Below are positions 9,296-18,548 of a stretch of DNA of 64,000 bases, in pieces; position 1 is the first letter of the stretch; every line of letters begins with the position of its first letter. The notes beneath the pieces were generated by a model. It saw nothing but the letters and a program-made list of their open reading frames with translations. It had not been told where the DNA came from and made no database searches. Source of the DNA: Paraburkholderia sp. PREW-6R (GTDB lineage Bacteria; Pseudomonadota; Gammaproteobacteria; Burkholderiales; Burkholderiaceae). Where the stretch lies: positions 1,488,001 to 1,552,000 of the forward strand of contig NZ_CP155074.1 in NCBI RefSeq assembly GCF_039621805.1, given 5' to 3'. The position numbers and the translations under genes are program-made.

Positions 9296-10149
9296 AAACG
9301 CCTAAGCGCCTCGTTCCACTCGTCGAAGAAGGTTTGATCGACGAAGTCATTTCACAGCTGATGAGCGGTAAGGAAGCGACCGTCTATGTCGTGCGTAGCG
9401 GCGACGCCACGCGTTGCGCAAAAGTCTACAAGGACGCGAAACAGCGCAGTTTCCGCCAGGCCGCCTCGTACCGCGAGGGACGCAAGGTCAAGAACAGCCG
9501 CGAACAGCGCGCAATGGAAAAAGGCAGCCGCTACGGCCGCGAAGTGCAGGAACAGGCGTGGCAGAACGCCGAAGTCGACGCGCTGTTCCAGCTCGCCAAC
9601 GCCGGCGTGCGCGTGCCGCAGCCCTTTATCTGCACCGACGGCGTGCTGCTGATGGAACTCGTGACCGACGCGCACGGCAATGTCGCGCCGCGTCTGAACG
9701 ACGTTGAAATGAGCGAGGCGCGCGCGCTCGAACTGCATGCGCGACTACTCAACGAAGTGGTGCGGATGCTCTGCGCAGGGATGATCCACGGCGATCTGTC
9801 CGAATACAACATTCTGCTGGCCGAAGACGGCCCGGTCATCATCGATCTGCCGCAAGCCGTGAACGCGGCCGGCAATCTCGAAGCGCCTGCCATGCTGGAG
9901 CGTGACGTCGACAACCTCGCCGCGTATTTTGGCCGCTTCGCGCCCGCACTTCTCGAAGCCAGCTACGGCAAGGAAATCTGGGCGCTGTACGAGGCCGGCG
10001 CATTGCACGTAGATACGCCACTGACCGGCCGTGTCGAACAGGACACGACTCCGGTAGACCTGGAAGCCGTGTTGCAGGAACTCGAAGACACACGTCTCGA
10101 AGAAGAAGCGCGACAACGCCACGAGCAATCGCTGCGCAGCGACGCTTGA
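9292..10149 (+). CDS. RIO1-type atypical serine protein kinase
   Basis: A 285-residue cytosolic kinase of the bacterial RIO family. It shows the ATP-binding lobe (LMSGKEATVYVVRSG, residues about 21-35, then CAKVYKDA with the catalytic Lys), the catalytic loop MIHGDLSEYNILL (Asp and Asn) near residues 164-176, and the metal-binding VIIDLPQAV, where Asp replaces the DFG motif as in RIO kinases. The C-terminal tail is acidic and charged. I use the ATG at 9292 because the family begins with this MKTPKRL-like segment; the frame stays open upstream but without kinase-like sequence. The substrate is unknown in bacteria. The gene is alone, convergent with the LacI gene 99 bp away. Confidence 0.9.
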   Translation: MKTPKRLVPLVEEGLIDEVISQLMSGKEATVYVVRSGDATRCAKVYKDAKQRSFRQAASYREGRKVKNSREQRAMEKGSRYGREVQEQAWQNAEVDALFQLANAGVRVPQPFICTDGVLLMELVTDAHGNVAPRLNDVEMSEARALELHARLLNEVVRMLCAGMIHGDLSEYNILLAEDGPVIIDLPQAVNAAGNLEAPAMLERDVDNLAAYFGRFAPALLEASYGKEIWALYEAGALHVDTPLTGRVEQDTTPVDLEAVLQELEDTRLEEEARQRHEQSLRSDA

Positions 10150-10248
10150 ACCGTGGCGTTGTTTGGCCCTTGTTTGGGCTGGGCTAACGCGATTGGCCTG
10201 ATTTAACGCGAGCTCGGTGCACTGCGCCGTGCCGCCGCCACAGGCGTA

Positions 10249-11292
10249 TCACACCACCGCTTTGACCGGCGCCGCAGCCGTAACACCCGGTGCCGGCCCG
10301 ACCGAGCCGCGCATTGTCACCGTCACCGGGAACTCGCGGAAAATGTCCCATGTGGTGCGATAACACTGATTGACGAGCCAGCGCACCGCGTTCTGCGTCA
10401 ATTCCGCCGTGGGAATGTGGACCGAGGTCAGCCCGGGCGCGGCGTAGGCGGCGGAATAGTCGTCGTCGTAACCGATCACCGACACCTGGGACGGCACCGC
10501 AATCCCCGCCTGGTGAAAACGCGCTAGCACGCTCACCGCCATGGTGTCGTTCGCGCAGAAAAGACCGGTGAAAGGCCGCTTCGAATCGAGCAGTTGCTGC
10601 GCGGCCGCGTAGCCGCCTTCCGGCGAGAAGTCCGACTCGATCAGCGTGACATCCTGCTGCGATATTTTCTCGCGCGCCAGTTCCGCAAAGAAACCGCCGA
10701 GCCGGGCCTGATTGTCCGACGAGGTCGCGGGCCCGGAAATCACCGCGATCTCGCGATGCCCATGATCGAGCAGCGTGCGCGCCGCCAGTTCGCCGCCGCG
10801 CCAGTGGTCGGCGCAGAACGAAGCGTCCGGCAACTGTTCGAATGCGCGGTTCAGGAACACCATTTTTGGGTGCATCCGGTGCAGCATGATCAGATCCTCG
10901 TCGTGCAGATCATGGCTGATCACCACCACGCCGTCGCAATCGCGTTCAATCAGGAAGCGCACGGCCTCGATGGCCTGCTCGCGCGGCGACGCCTCTCCGC
11001 AGCCGGTGGCAACCACCACGTGACGGCCCACCGCGCGCAATTCGGTGTCGGTCTGCTTGAGGATCGTGCCGTAGTACGAGCCGAAAAACGTCGGCACGAA
11101 AATGCCGACCAGCCCGAGCGACTGCGTGGCCATCGCGCGCCCGATCGACGACGGCCGGAAATTCAACTGTTCGATTGCGGCTTTCACGCGCGCCGCGGCG
11201 TCGGCGGAAATCGGCCCTTTGCCGGAAATGGCTCGCGACGCCGTGGACATGCCCACGCCGGCCAATTCGGCGACATCTTTCAGTGTAGCCAC
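10249..11292 (-). CDS. LacI-family transcriptional repressor of the beta-glucoside operon
   Basis: A 347-residue protein with an N-terminal LacI helix-turn-helix (ATLKDVAELAGVGMSTASRA, residues 2-21) and hinge, followed by a sugar-binding effector domain. I place the start at the GTG at 11292: a GGAG lies 7 bp before it and the protein then begins like other LacI members. A TTG 15 bp upstream is the alternative. It is the last gene of the sugar operon, 42 bp after the ATPase stop. The perfect LacI-type palindrome at 17118-17133, ahead of the first gene, is its likely operator, which would give autoregulation. Ligand is probably a beta-glucoside or glucose derivative, by context only. Confidence 0.9.
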   Translation of the reverse strand: MATLKDVAELAGVGMSTASRAISGKGPISADAAARVKAAIEQLNFRPSSIGRAMATQSLGLVGIFVPTFFGSYYGTILKQTDTELRAVGRHVVVATGCGEASPREQAIEAVRFLIERDCDGVVVISHDLHDEDLIMLHRMHPKMVFLNRAFEQLPDASFCADHWRGGELAARTLLDHGHREIAVISGPATSSDNQARLGGFFAELAREKISQQDVTLIESDFSPEGGYAAAQQLLDSKRPFTGLFCANDTMAVSVLARFHQAGIAVPSQVSVIGYDDDYSAAYAAPGLTSVHIPTAELTQNAVRWLVNQCYRTTWDIFREFPVTVTMRGSVGPAPGVTAAAPVKAVV

Positions 11293-11334
11293 GCGGTTCT
11301 CCGTCAAGCCGTTGCGGTTGTTCCGGTGCGAAAG

Positions 11335-12513
11335 CTACAGGCGCCCTCCGCTCGCTTCGTCGAACAGCGAGATATGCCGGCTGTCGAAAGAAAACGCCGC
11401 AGTGTCGCCCACATTCACCGGAATTCTGGTCTGGTCGATCGAAGCGATCTGTACGCCATGATAATCGAGCCAGATAACCTGGTGGTTGCCCATCGGCTCC
11501 ACGAGCGCCACTTTGGCCAATCCGTTCGCGCCGGCCTCCTCGCCGGTTGCCACATCTTCCGCGCGCACACCGAGCACGCACGGCAGACCATCGGCAGGCG
11601 CGGCCTTGAACGCGTAATCGGACACGTTCAATCGCAGATGCGGCATGCAGAAGCAGCGCACGCCGTCGCGCGATTCCAGCGTCCCTTTCAGCAGGTTCAT
11701 GGCGGGCGAACCGAGGAACGTCGCGACGAACAGATTGTCGGGCCGCGCATAAACCTCGGCCGGCGTGCCGAACTGCTGGATCACGCCGCCGCGCATCACC
11801 GCCATGCGCGTGGCGAGCGTCATGGCCTCGACCTGATCGTGCGTGACGTAGATCATGGTCGCGCCGAGACGCTGGTGCAGCTGCTTCAGCTCACGGCGCA
11901 GTTCGGTGCGCAGTTTGGCGTCGAGGTTGGACAGCGGTTCGTCGAACAGGAACACGTCGGCTTCACGCACGATCGCGCGGCCGATCGCCACACGCTGCCG
12001 CTGTCCGCCCGACAGTTGCGAAGGCTTGCGCTTGAGCAGCGGCCCGAGTTGCAGCATGTCCGACGCGCGCGCCACCCGCCGCGCGATTTCCGCCTTCGGC
12101 GTACCGTTGATGCGCAATGCGAACGACAGGTTTCGCTCCACGCTCATCGTCGGATAGAGCGCATAGGACTGGAAAACGAGCGCGATGCGACGGTCTTTCG
12201 GATCGGCCCACGTCATGTCTTCGCCGCCGATCTCGATGCTGCCCTCGCTTACGTCGATAAGACCCGCGATGCTGTGCAGCAACGTGGATTTGCCGCAGCC
12301 GGACGGCCCGAGCAGCACGACGAATTCGCCCGCGTGCACGTCGAGGTCGAGGTTGCGGATCACCGTGTTCGCGCCGAGCCGGATCGTCAGGTCGCGGATC
12401 GCCACATTGGCCGGCTGCGTGAGACCGGCGGCGTCCGCCGCGGCCGGGTTCTGTGCGGCGCGCTGCACGTTTTCCGCGTCTGTCGTGATCGCCATGTTTG
12501 CCAGGTTCGTCAT
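11335..12513 (-). CDS. Sugar ABC transporter ATP-binding protein (MalK/UgpC type)
   Basis: A 392-residue ATPase with Walker A GPSGCGKSTLL, Q-loop VFQSYALYPTMSV, signature LSGGQRQRVAIGRA, Walker B VFLFDEPLSNLD and the switch His in YVTHDQVEA. After about residue 250 comes the OB-fold regulatory domain typical of MalK-like proteins (CUT1 family). It energises uptake through the two permeases encoded just upstream. The ATG at 12513 begins MTNLANM; a GTG-like extension to 12543 would overlap the upstream gene. The roughly 45-residue N-terminal extension before the ATPase core is a little longer than usual. The gap to the upstream permease is 4 bp. Confidence 0.93.
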   Translation of the reverse strand: MTNLANMAITTDAENVQRAAQNPAAADAAGLTQPANVAIRDLTIRLGANTVIRNLDLDVHAGEFVVLLGPSGCGKSTLLHSIAGLIDVSEGSIEIGGEDMTWADPKDRRIALVFQSYALYPTMSVERNLSFALRINGTPKAEIARRVARASDMLQLGPLLKRKPSQLSGGQRQRVAIGRAIVREADVFLFDEPLSNLDAKLRTELRRELKQLHQRLGATMIYVTHDQVEAMTLATRMAVMRGGVIQQFGTPAEVYARPDNLFVATFLGSPAMNLLKGTLESRDGVRCFCMPHLRLNVSDYAFKAAPADGLPCVLGVRAEDVATGEEAGANGLAKVALVEPMGNHQVIWLDYHGVQIASIDQTRIPVNVGDTAAFSFDSRHISLFDEASGGRL

Positions 12514-12517
12514 CGCC

Positions 12518-13429
12518 TTATCCCTTGACCGCGCCGGACGCAATGCCGCGCACGAACCAGCGGCCCGAAATGAAGTACACCGCGAGCGGCACCATGGAGG
12601 TCAGGATCGTCGCCGCCATGTTGACGTTGTAAAGCCGCTCGCCCGTGGTCGTGTTGATGATGTTGTTCAGCTGCACGGTCATCGGCAGATTTTTCGTGCC
12701 GGCGAACACGAGGCCGAGAATGAAGTCGTTCCAGATGCCCGTCACCTGCATGATGATCGCGACGACGATGATCGGCACCGACATCGGCAACATCAGTTGC
12801 AGAAAGATACGCCAGAAACCACCGCCGTCGATGCGCGCCGCCTTGAACAGCTCCTCGGGAATCGACGCATAGTAGTTGCGGAACAGCAGCGTCATCACCG
12901 GCATGCCGAAAATCGTGTGAATCACCACGATGCCCGGCAGCGAACTGAACAGATGTACGCTCGCCAGCGCGCGCACGAGCGGATAGACCATCACCTGCAC
13001 GGGAATGAACGCCCCCATCAGCAGCACGCCGAACAGCAGGCCCGCGCCGCGCGGCCGCCAGAACGACAACGCATAGCCATTGATCGCGCCCACCATGATC
13101 GACAGCACGGTGCTCGGCACGACAATGCGCACCGAGTTCCAGAAGCCGACGCGAATGCCGTTGCAATCGAGCCCGGTGCACGCGGATCGCCACGCGGCGC
13201 TCCACGCGTCGAGTGTGAAATGCGCGGGAAGCGCGAGCAGACTGCCGAGCCGGATCTCGCTCATCGGCTTGACCGACGTGACGAGCATCACGTAGAGCGG
13301 CAACAGAAAAAAGAGCGCAGCGGTGAGCAGAAACGCGTAGACGCCGACACGCGCGGGCGTGACCGCGCGCCGGCGGCGACGCGCGGCGTGGGCCGCTGCA
13401 TGTTCGTGCGGTGTACTGAGCGTGTTCAT
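12518..13429 (-). CDS. Sugar ABC transporter permease (MalG type)
   Basis: A 303-residue inner-membrane protein with six predicted helices. The N-terminus is Arg/His-rich and cytoplasmic. The conserved EAA loop appears as PEELFKAARIDGGGFWRIFLQLMLPMS, which docks with the ATPase. The start ATG at 13429 overlaps the stop of the preceding permease by one base (TGATG), with AGGAGG just upstream. It forms the channel with the MalF-type partner. Confidence 0.93.
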   Translation of the reverse strand: MNTLSTPHEHAAAHAARRRRRAVTPARVGVYAFLLTAALFFLLPLYVMLVTSVKPMSEIRLGSLLALPAHFTLDAWSAAWRSACTGLDCNGIRVGFWNSVRIVVPSTVLSIMVGAINGYALSFWRPRGAGLLFGVLLMGAFIPVQVMVYPLVRALASVHLFSSLPGIVVIHTIFGMPVMTLLFRNYYASIPEELFKAARIDGGGFWRIFLQLMLPMSVPIIVVAIIMQVTGIWNDFILGLVFAGTKNLPMTVQLNNIINTTTGERLYNVNMAATILTSMVPLAVYFISGRWFVRGIASGAVKG

Positions 13430-14370
13430 CAGACCTCCTTGCGCAACGCCGCGCGGCTGCGCGCATAGAAGAACGGCGCGAGAATCGCCAGCACGGTCGC
13501 GAGCAGAACGATCGACGCCGCCGATGCAAGGCCGAGATTCGCGCGCCCGAACAGGTAATCCATGATGAACTTGGCAGGCACTTCGCTCGCGGTGCCAGGA
13601 CCGCCTTGCGTCATCGCCACCACCGCGTCGTAAAGCTTCACGACCATCACGAACAGCAGCACGAACGCGGTGGAAACAGACGGCCCGAGCATCGGCACGA
13701 CAATGCTCGCGTAGACGCGCCAGCGCGGAATGCCGTCGACGCGCGCCGCTTTCCACAGTTCGTCGTCTATACCGCGCAAGCCTGCGAGCAGCAGCGCCAT
13801 CACGAGACCGGACGCCTGCCACACCGTCGCGATCACGATGGTGTAGATCACCCAGTCCTGATCGACGATCCAGTCGAAACGCGCATGCACGAATCCCATT
13901 TTATGCAGCACGGCCTGCGCTCCGAGTTGCGGATTCAGAATCCACTGCCACACGAGACCCGTTGCAACGAACGACATCGAATACGGGTACAGAAACACCG
14001 TGCGTAGCACGCCTTCGCCCATCACCCGCTGGTCGATGAAGATGGCGAGCAGCAGTCCGATTACCATGCACGCGACGATGAAGCACGCGCCGTAAATCAC
14101 GATGTTCTGCAGCGACAGCAGCCAGCGGTCGTTATGGAAAAGCCGCGTGTATTGCGTCACGCCGGCAAAACCGCCGGACGGAAAGGTGCGCGAGTTGCTG
14201 AGCGACACGCGCGCGGTCCACACCATCGTGCCGAGATAGGCGAACACGACGGTCAGCACCATCGGCAGCAGCGCGATCCATGCTGCAATCGGCCAGCGCT
14301 TTTTTAACGGCTTTTTCGAGCGCGCGTTGCGCGCGTTCGAGTCCGCCGCAGCCACTTTCAGCGCGTGCAT
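13429..14370 (-). CDS. Sugar ABC transporter permease (MalF type)
   Basis: A 313-residue inner-membrane protein with a basic N-terminus (RSKKPLKKRW), six membrane helices and the EAA loop DDELWKAARVDGIPRWRVYASIVVPML. I choose the ATG at 14370, which has AGGTG at good spacing, over a GTG nine bases upstream. It begins 9 bp after the binding-protein stop and overlaps the next permease by one base. Confidence 0.93.
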   Translation of the reverse strand: MHALKVAAADSNARNARSKKPLKKRWPIAAWIALLPMVLTVVFAYLGTMVWTARVSLSNSRTFPSGGFAGVTQYTRLFHNDRWLLSLQNIVIYGACFIVACMVIGLLLAIFIDQRVMGEGVLRTVFLYPYSMSFVATGLVWQWILNPQLGAQAVLHKMGFVHARFDWIVDQDWVIYTIVIATVWQASGLVMALLLAGLRGIDDELWKAARVDGIPRWRVYASIVVPMLGPSVSTAFVLLFVMVVKLYDAVVAMTQGGPGTASEVPAKFIMDYLFGRANLGLASAASIVLLATVLAILAPFFYARSRAALRKEV

Positions 14371-14379
14371 GGCAGGCAC

Positions 14380-15618
14380 CTAGCTCTGCAACGCGCTGGC
14401 GAACGCTTTCTGCGCGTCGTCGACCGACTGGTTCCTGTTCCAGAAGTTAGTAATTACGTCGATCAACGCGCCCTGCGTGTCGGGCGACAACAGCATTTCT
14501 GGATTCGGCAACTGACGCGATTTGTCTTTCATGATCGCGATGCCCTCCTTCGCGCAGATGTCGAGACTGCTTGCGTCCACGTCGGGACGAATCGGAATGG
14601 AGCCTTTCTTCGCGCTGAACGCAACCTGCGCGGCCGGCGACGTCATCACCGTGGCGAGCAGGTTCTGCGCCTTGATCGTCGTCGGGTTGTCGGTCTTCGG
14701 GAAGACGAAGACGTCGCCCGCCACCAGATACGGCGAATGCGGACCGAAGCCGGGGAAGCAGCCGAAGTCTTTGCCCGCGCTCTGGTTGGCCGCGGAAAAC
14801 TCGCCCTTCGCCCAGTCGCCCATGATCTGCACGCCCGCCTTGCCGGAAATCACGAGTGCGGTGGCGTCGTTCCAGTTGCGCCCCGGCGAACCGGCGTCGA
14901 CGAAATCATGCAGCTTCTTGAACGCGGCCAGCACTTTTTTGAACGCATCCGACTTCACCGCGTTCGCGTCGTGATCGCGATAGACCTTCAGGTACAGGTC
15001 GGGGCCGCCGACGTCGGCGAACACCGCGTCGAACGTGATCTTTTCCTGCCACGGCTGGCCGCCCAGCGCGAGCGGAATCACGCCCGCGGCTTTGAGCTTG
15101 CCGAGATCCGCGAGGAACTCGTCGTAGCTCTTCGGCTCGCCGGTGATGCCGGCTTTCTGGAACACCGGCTTCGAGTAGAAAAACCAGGCCGGCATATGGA
15201 TATCGACGGGCGCCGCGTAGTAATGCCCTTTCACGCGGATGCTGTCGAGAATCGACGGTGGAAAAACGCTGTTCCAGTTTTCTTTCGCGGCGACGTCATC
15301 GACATTGTTCAGCAGGCCCTGGTCGATCAGGTCGTGAAACTGTTTGGACGTGTTGAACTGCGCGGCCGTGGGTGGATCGCCGCCGACGATCCGGTTGATC
15401 GCCGTGGAGCGCGCCTGATCGGCACCGGCCACCGCATTGTCGACCCACTGCCCGCCGGCCTTGTTGTACGCGTCGGCAAACTGGCGAATTGCAGCGGATT
15501 CGCCACCCGAGGTCCACCAGTGGATCACGTTCGCTTTCAATGGCTCTGCATGGGCGATGACACCATACAACGCCAATGCCGCGGCCATGCCACGCAAGAC
15601 CCATCCTGTACGCTTCAT
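14380..15618 (-). CDS. Sugar ABC transporter substrate-binding protein
   Basis: A 412-residue periplasmic protein of the family 1 (CUT1) solute-binding type. It has a clear signal peptide (MKRTGWVLRGMAAALALYGV, cleavage near AHA-EP at residue 24), then VIHWWTSGGESAAIRQFADAY, the usual start of glucose/mannose or cellobiose binders. Trp and aromatic residues suited to stacking sugars occur throughout. The ATG overlaps the TGA of the beta-glucosidase by four bases. The adjacent GH1 enzyme suggests a beta-glucoside or the glucose released from it as ligand. Confidence 0.93.
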   Translation of the reverse strand: MKRTGWVLRGMAAALALYGVIAHAEPLKANVIHWWTSGGESAAIRQFADAYNKAGGQWVDNAVAGADQARSTAINRIVGGDPPTAAQFNTSKQFHDLIDQGLLNNVDDVAAKENWNSVFPPSILDSIRVKGHYYAAPVDIHMPAWFFYSKPVFQKAGITGEPKSYDEFLADLGKLKAAGVIPLALGGQPWQEKITFDAVFADVGGPDLYLKVYRDHDANAVKSDAFKKVLAAFKKLHDFVDAGSPGRNWNDATALVISGKAGVQIMGDWAKGEFSAANQSAGKDFGCFPGFGPHSPYLVAGDVFVFPKTDNPTTIKAQNLLATVMTSPAAQVAFSAKKGSIPIRPDVDASSLDICAKEGIAIMKDKSRQLPNPEMLLSPDTQGALIDVITNFWNRNQSVDDAQKAFASALQS

Positions 15619-17027
15619 GTTGTCTCCTTGGTCCGACGCTCCTCCAGAAACTTCGCCACGAGCTCCGCGCTGCGCTTGATGGTGCGCTGCTGCGTACTGT
15701 AATCGACATGGACGATACCGAAGCGGCGCTCATACCCGAACGCCCACTCGAAGTTGTCCATCAGCGACCACAGGAAATAGCCGCGAATATCCACGCCTGC
15801 CTTGATCGCCTGGTCGACCGCGGCGAGGTGCCGCTTGAGAAATGCAATGCGCTGCGTGTCGTCGACGCGGCCGTCGATCACCTTGTCGTCCGACGCCATG
15901 CCGTTTTCCGTGATGTAGACCGGCGGCAGATTCGCGTAAGTGTGCCTGAAGCCGATCAGCAGATCGCGCAGCCCATCGGGGAACACCTCCCAGCCCATCT
16001 GCGTGCGCTCCACGCCTTCGAGCAGCACTTCACGAAAGCCATGGGCGCCGTCGCTCTCTACTTGGGTGCGGAAGTAATAGTTGATGCCAAGGAAATCCAG
16101 CGGCGCTGCAATAGTTTGCATATCGCCTTCGAGCACGAGTGGCTCGGTGCCCGGCCACAGTTCCCACAGGTCTTGCGGATACGCGCCCTTGAGCAGCGGA
16201 TCGAGAATCCAGGCGTTGTGCTGCACTTCGAACAGATGCGCGGCGCGCCGGTCGGCGGCGCTGTCGCTATTCGCCGTGCCGCGCCCGATGTTCGCGACAA
16301 TGCCTTTGCGCGACGCCGGGTCGTTGGTGCGCAGCACCGGCATCGCGAGACCATGCGCGAGCAGCAGATGGTGCATGGCCTGAGTGGCATAGCGACCGTC
16401 GGCAAGGCCCGGCGCGTGGTGTCCGTTGCCATAGCCCAGATACGCGGAGCACCACGGCTCGTTGAGCGTCGCCCAGGCATCGACGAGCCCCGACAACTCG
16501 CGGCTCACGAGGCCGGCGTAATCGGCGAAACGGTACGCGGTTTCGCGGTTGAGCCAGCCGCCGCGAGCTTCGAGATGCTGCGGCAGATCCCAGTGATACA
16601 GCGTCACGAAGGTGGCGATGCCCTTTTCTTTCAGACGTGTGAGCAGACGCCTGTAAAAGTCGAGCCCCTTGCGGTTCGGGCTGCCCGCTTCGTCCATCAC
16701 GCGCGGCCACGCGATCGACAGCCGGTAGCCTTCGAGGCCGAGCCCGGCGAGCATGTCCACGTCCTGTTCCCAGCGATGATAGTGGTCGCATGCCACCGCC
16801 CCGGTGTCGCCTGCGAGCACCTTGCCGGGTAGGGCCGAGAACGTGTCCCAGATGGACGGCAGGCGGCCGTCCTCGTCGACTGCGCCCTCGATCTGGTAGG
16901 CCGCGGTCGCAGCGCCGAGCAGGAAGTCGCGGCGCCAGAGCGCGGAGTCGGCCGGCGGCGTGAAGGGGTCAGCGGGTGAAACGTGTGGGGGAAGTGCGTC
17001 GGATACGGCGGAAGCGTCGTTTGCCAC
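15615..17027 (-). CDS. GH1 family beta-glucosidase
   Basis: A 470-residue retaining glycosidase without a signal peptide, so probably cytosolic. It has the acid/base motif TLNEPW (Glu near residue 189) and the nucleophile motif YITENG (Glu near residue 371), plus the N-terminal AAYQIEGAVDEDGRLPSIWD and the late LWSLMDNFEWAFGY, all typical of GH1. I place the start at the GTG at 17027, with AGGAG five bases upstream; the frame is open further upstream but does not look coding and would run through the operator. It is the first gene of the operon, so imported beta-linked disaccharides would be hydrolysed inside the cell. Confidence 0.93.
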   Translation of the reverse strand: MANDASAVSDALPPHVSPADPFTPPADSALWRRDFLLGAATAAYQIEGAVDEDGRLPSIWDTFSALPGKVLAGDTGAVACDHYHRWEQDVDMLAGLGLEGYRLSIAWPRVMDEAGSPNRKGLDFYRRLLTRLKEKGIATFVTLYHWDLPQHLEARGGWLNRETAYRFADYAGLVSRELSGLVDAWATLNEPWCSAYLGYGNGHHAPGLADGRYATQAMHHLLLAHGLAMPVLRTNDPASRKGIVANIGRGTANSDSAADRRAAHLFEVQHNAWILDPLLKGAYPQDLWELWPGTEPLVLEGDMQTIAAPLDFLGINYYFRTQVESDGAHGFREVLLEGVERTQMGWEVFPDGLRDLLIGFRHTYANLPPVYITENGMASDDKVIDGRVDDTQRIAFLKRHLAAVDQAIKAGVDIRGYFLWSLMDNFEWAFGYERRFGIVHVDYSTQQRTIKRSAELVAKFLEERRTKETT

Positions 17028-17117
17028 GGATTCTCCTGCACTGAGGTCGATGAACCGGGTACGGTGAAGCGCGTCTGCCGACTTGCACGCCCTCTGATGA
17101 GACAGAAGATCGTGCAG

Positions 17118-17133
17118 GTGGAAGCGCTTCCAC
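17118..17133. promoter_or_regulatory. Perfect LacI-type operator GTGGAAGCGCTTCCAC
   Basis: A 16-bp perfect palindrome with the central CG step and AAGCGCTT core typical of LacI/GalR-family operators, 91-106 bp upstream of the beta-glucosidase GTG. The LacI regulator at the end of the same operon is the obvious ligand-responsive binder. I saw no second copy in the operon. Confidence 0.75.
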
Positions 17134-17176
17134 ATAAGACCAGCGAACGATATCAGCGCCGGATTCGGCGCAGCAA

Positions 17177-18406
17177 TCAGGGTTTGTCTGGAGCGCGACT
17201 GGCATGCGGGTCGAGCACGCCACGGTCGTAAGCATTGCAATAGGTTTGCCAGTCCTGTTCCACCTGCACCGCGCACTGCATTGCGAGATCGACGAGCGGC
17301 AGTTGCCAGTCGCGGCGATTGCCGAACGCGATCAGATCATCGGCGATCGACGATTTCTGCCGGCCGCCGCTGCGCAGATGCGCCCACGCGCTCAGTTCCG
17401 CCATGCTGTTGATCACTTCTTCGAGACGCGGCAGCTTGTTATCCCAGTCGCTCAGTGCGACGCGATCTTCGGAGGGTTGCAGGCTGCGCAATACGTAGGA
17501 ACGCTGATTGAACTCGACGGCATGCAGAAAGGCCTGCGACACCGCCTGGTTACGCCGCTGCACTTCCACCACACGTTGCGCTTCGGTCTGCCACGGCGGT
17601 TGCGGCGTGCTCACATGCGGCGCCACCGACGACGGCAGCGCTTCTTTCAGATCGATCAGATAATTGCCGTCCGGTGAGCCCTTGCCTTCGACCAGAATCA
17701 CATATCGGTCTACGCCAAGACTACCCGTACCGGCAATGCGCCGCGCGACATCGAGAATGCGGAAAAAATCGGGATTGGGCGCGCTCGCCGCGAACTGCGC
17801 CATGAACGCCGTGACCGCTGCGCGCTGTTTGTCCGTGACAGGCAGCGCTTTTTTTCCGTCGACTTTCAGCACGCGGGCTTTGCCCTTGAGCACCGTGCGC
17901 TTGTCGAGATGTGCGACACGTGAACGCGCGGCGAGCGCAGCGAACAGATCGCGCACCATGCCCACCGCCGTTTCCGCTTCGATCCAGCGCGCCTTGCCAT
18001 AGGCGAGCGCGCTGCCATACGCTTCCAGCGCCGTGTGACACAACGACAAGGCCTGCGCGCGACTGAGCTTCAGGTCGCCCGCGCCGGCCAGCACACTGGT
18101 CAGAAGCCGCACGAGCTCGTAGAGGCTCGGTGCGAGGCAGGCTTCGTCGAAGTCATTGTTGTCGAAATAGATCAGCCCGTTGTCAGCCTTGTAGCTGCCG
18201 AAATTCTCCATGTGCATGTCGCCGCAGATCCATACTGGCGGTGCTTCATCGAGCAGCGTGTCGTGCGGTAAGCGTTCATAGAAGAGATGACAGGTGCCGC
18301 GCAGGAACACGAACGGCGAACTGCGCATAGCTTTGTATTTCATGGCAAGCCGCTCAGGATCGCGGCCGGCGTTAAAACTGCTGATGATCTGCACAACATC
18401 GGGCAT
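17177..18406 (-). CDS. DUF2252 family protein
   Basis: A 409-residue protein with the DUF2252 hallmarks: RFLRG-like SSPFVFLRGTCHLFYE near residue 30, then WICGDMHMENFGSYK and IYFDNNDFDEACLAP, a His/Asp arrangement reminiscent of the aminoglycoside-phosphotransferase/kinase fold, and a C-terminal AWAHLRSGGR. The biochemical role of the family is unknown. I use the ATG at 18406, with an AAGGGGAA ribosome binding site just upstream; a longer 444-residue frame starting at 18511 has no such signal. It lies 149 bp upstream of the glycosidase start on the same strand, but the operator in between suggests a separate transcript. Confidence 0.85.
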   Translation of the reverse strand: MPDVVQIISSFNAGRDPERLAMKYKAMRSSPFVFLRGTCHLFYERLPHDTLLDEAPPVWICGDMHMENFGSYKADNGLIYFDNNDFDEACLAPSLYELVRLLTSVLAGAGDLKLSRAQALSLCHTALEAYGSALAYGKARWIEAETAVGMVRDLFAALAARSRVAHLDKRTVLKGKARVLKVDGKKALPVTDKQRAAVTAFMAQFAASAPNPDFFRILDVARRIAGTGSLGVDRYVILVEGKGSPDGNYLIDLKEALPSSVAPHVSTPQPPWQTEAQRVVEVQRRNQAVSQAFLHAVEFNQRSYVLRSLQPSEDRVALSDWDNKLPRLEEVINSMAELSAWAHLRSGGRQKSSIADDLIAFGNRRDWQLPLVDLAMQCAVQVEQDWQTYCNAYDRGVLDPHASRAPDKP

Positions 18407-18548
18407 GTGTTTCCCCTTCCTGCAGCTGGGTGCGCTTTCGATGTGTGAAGTGTAGTGTGCGCCGCGATGCTCCGCGAGCACCGGTTGGTTGAACGGCTTG
18501 ATCCGCATCACGCGCCGCGCACTGGCTGTCGCGGTCAGTGTCGAGCCT

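Noticed and set aside
10594..12528. 644-residue plus-strand ORF across the LacI and ATPase genes
   Set aside because: It is antisense to two well-supported genes and shows Arg/His-rich shadow composition.
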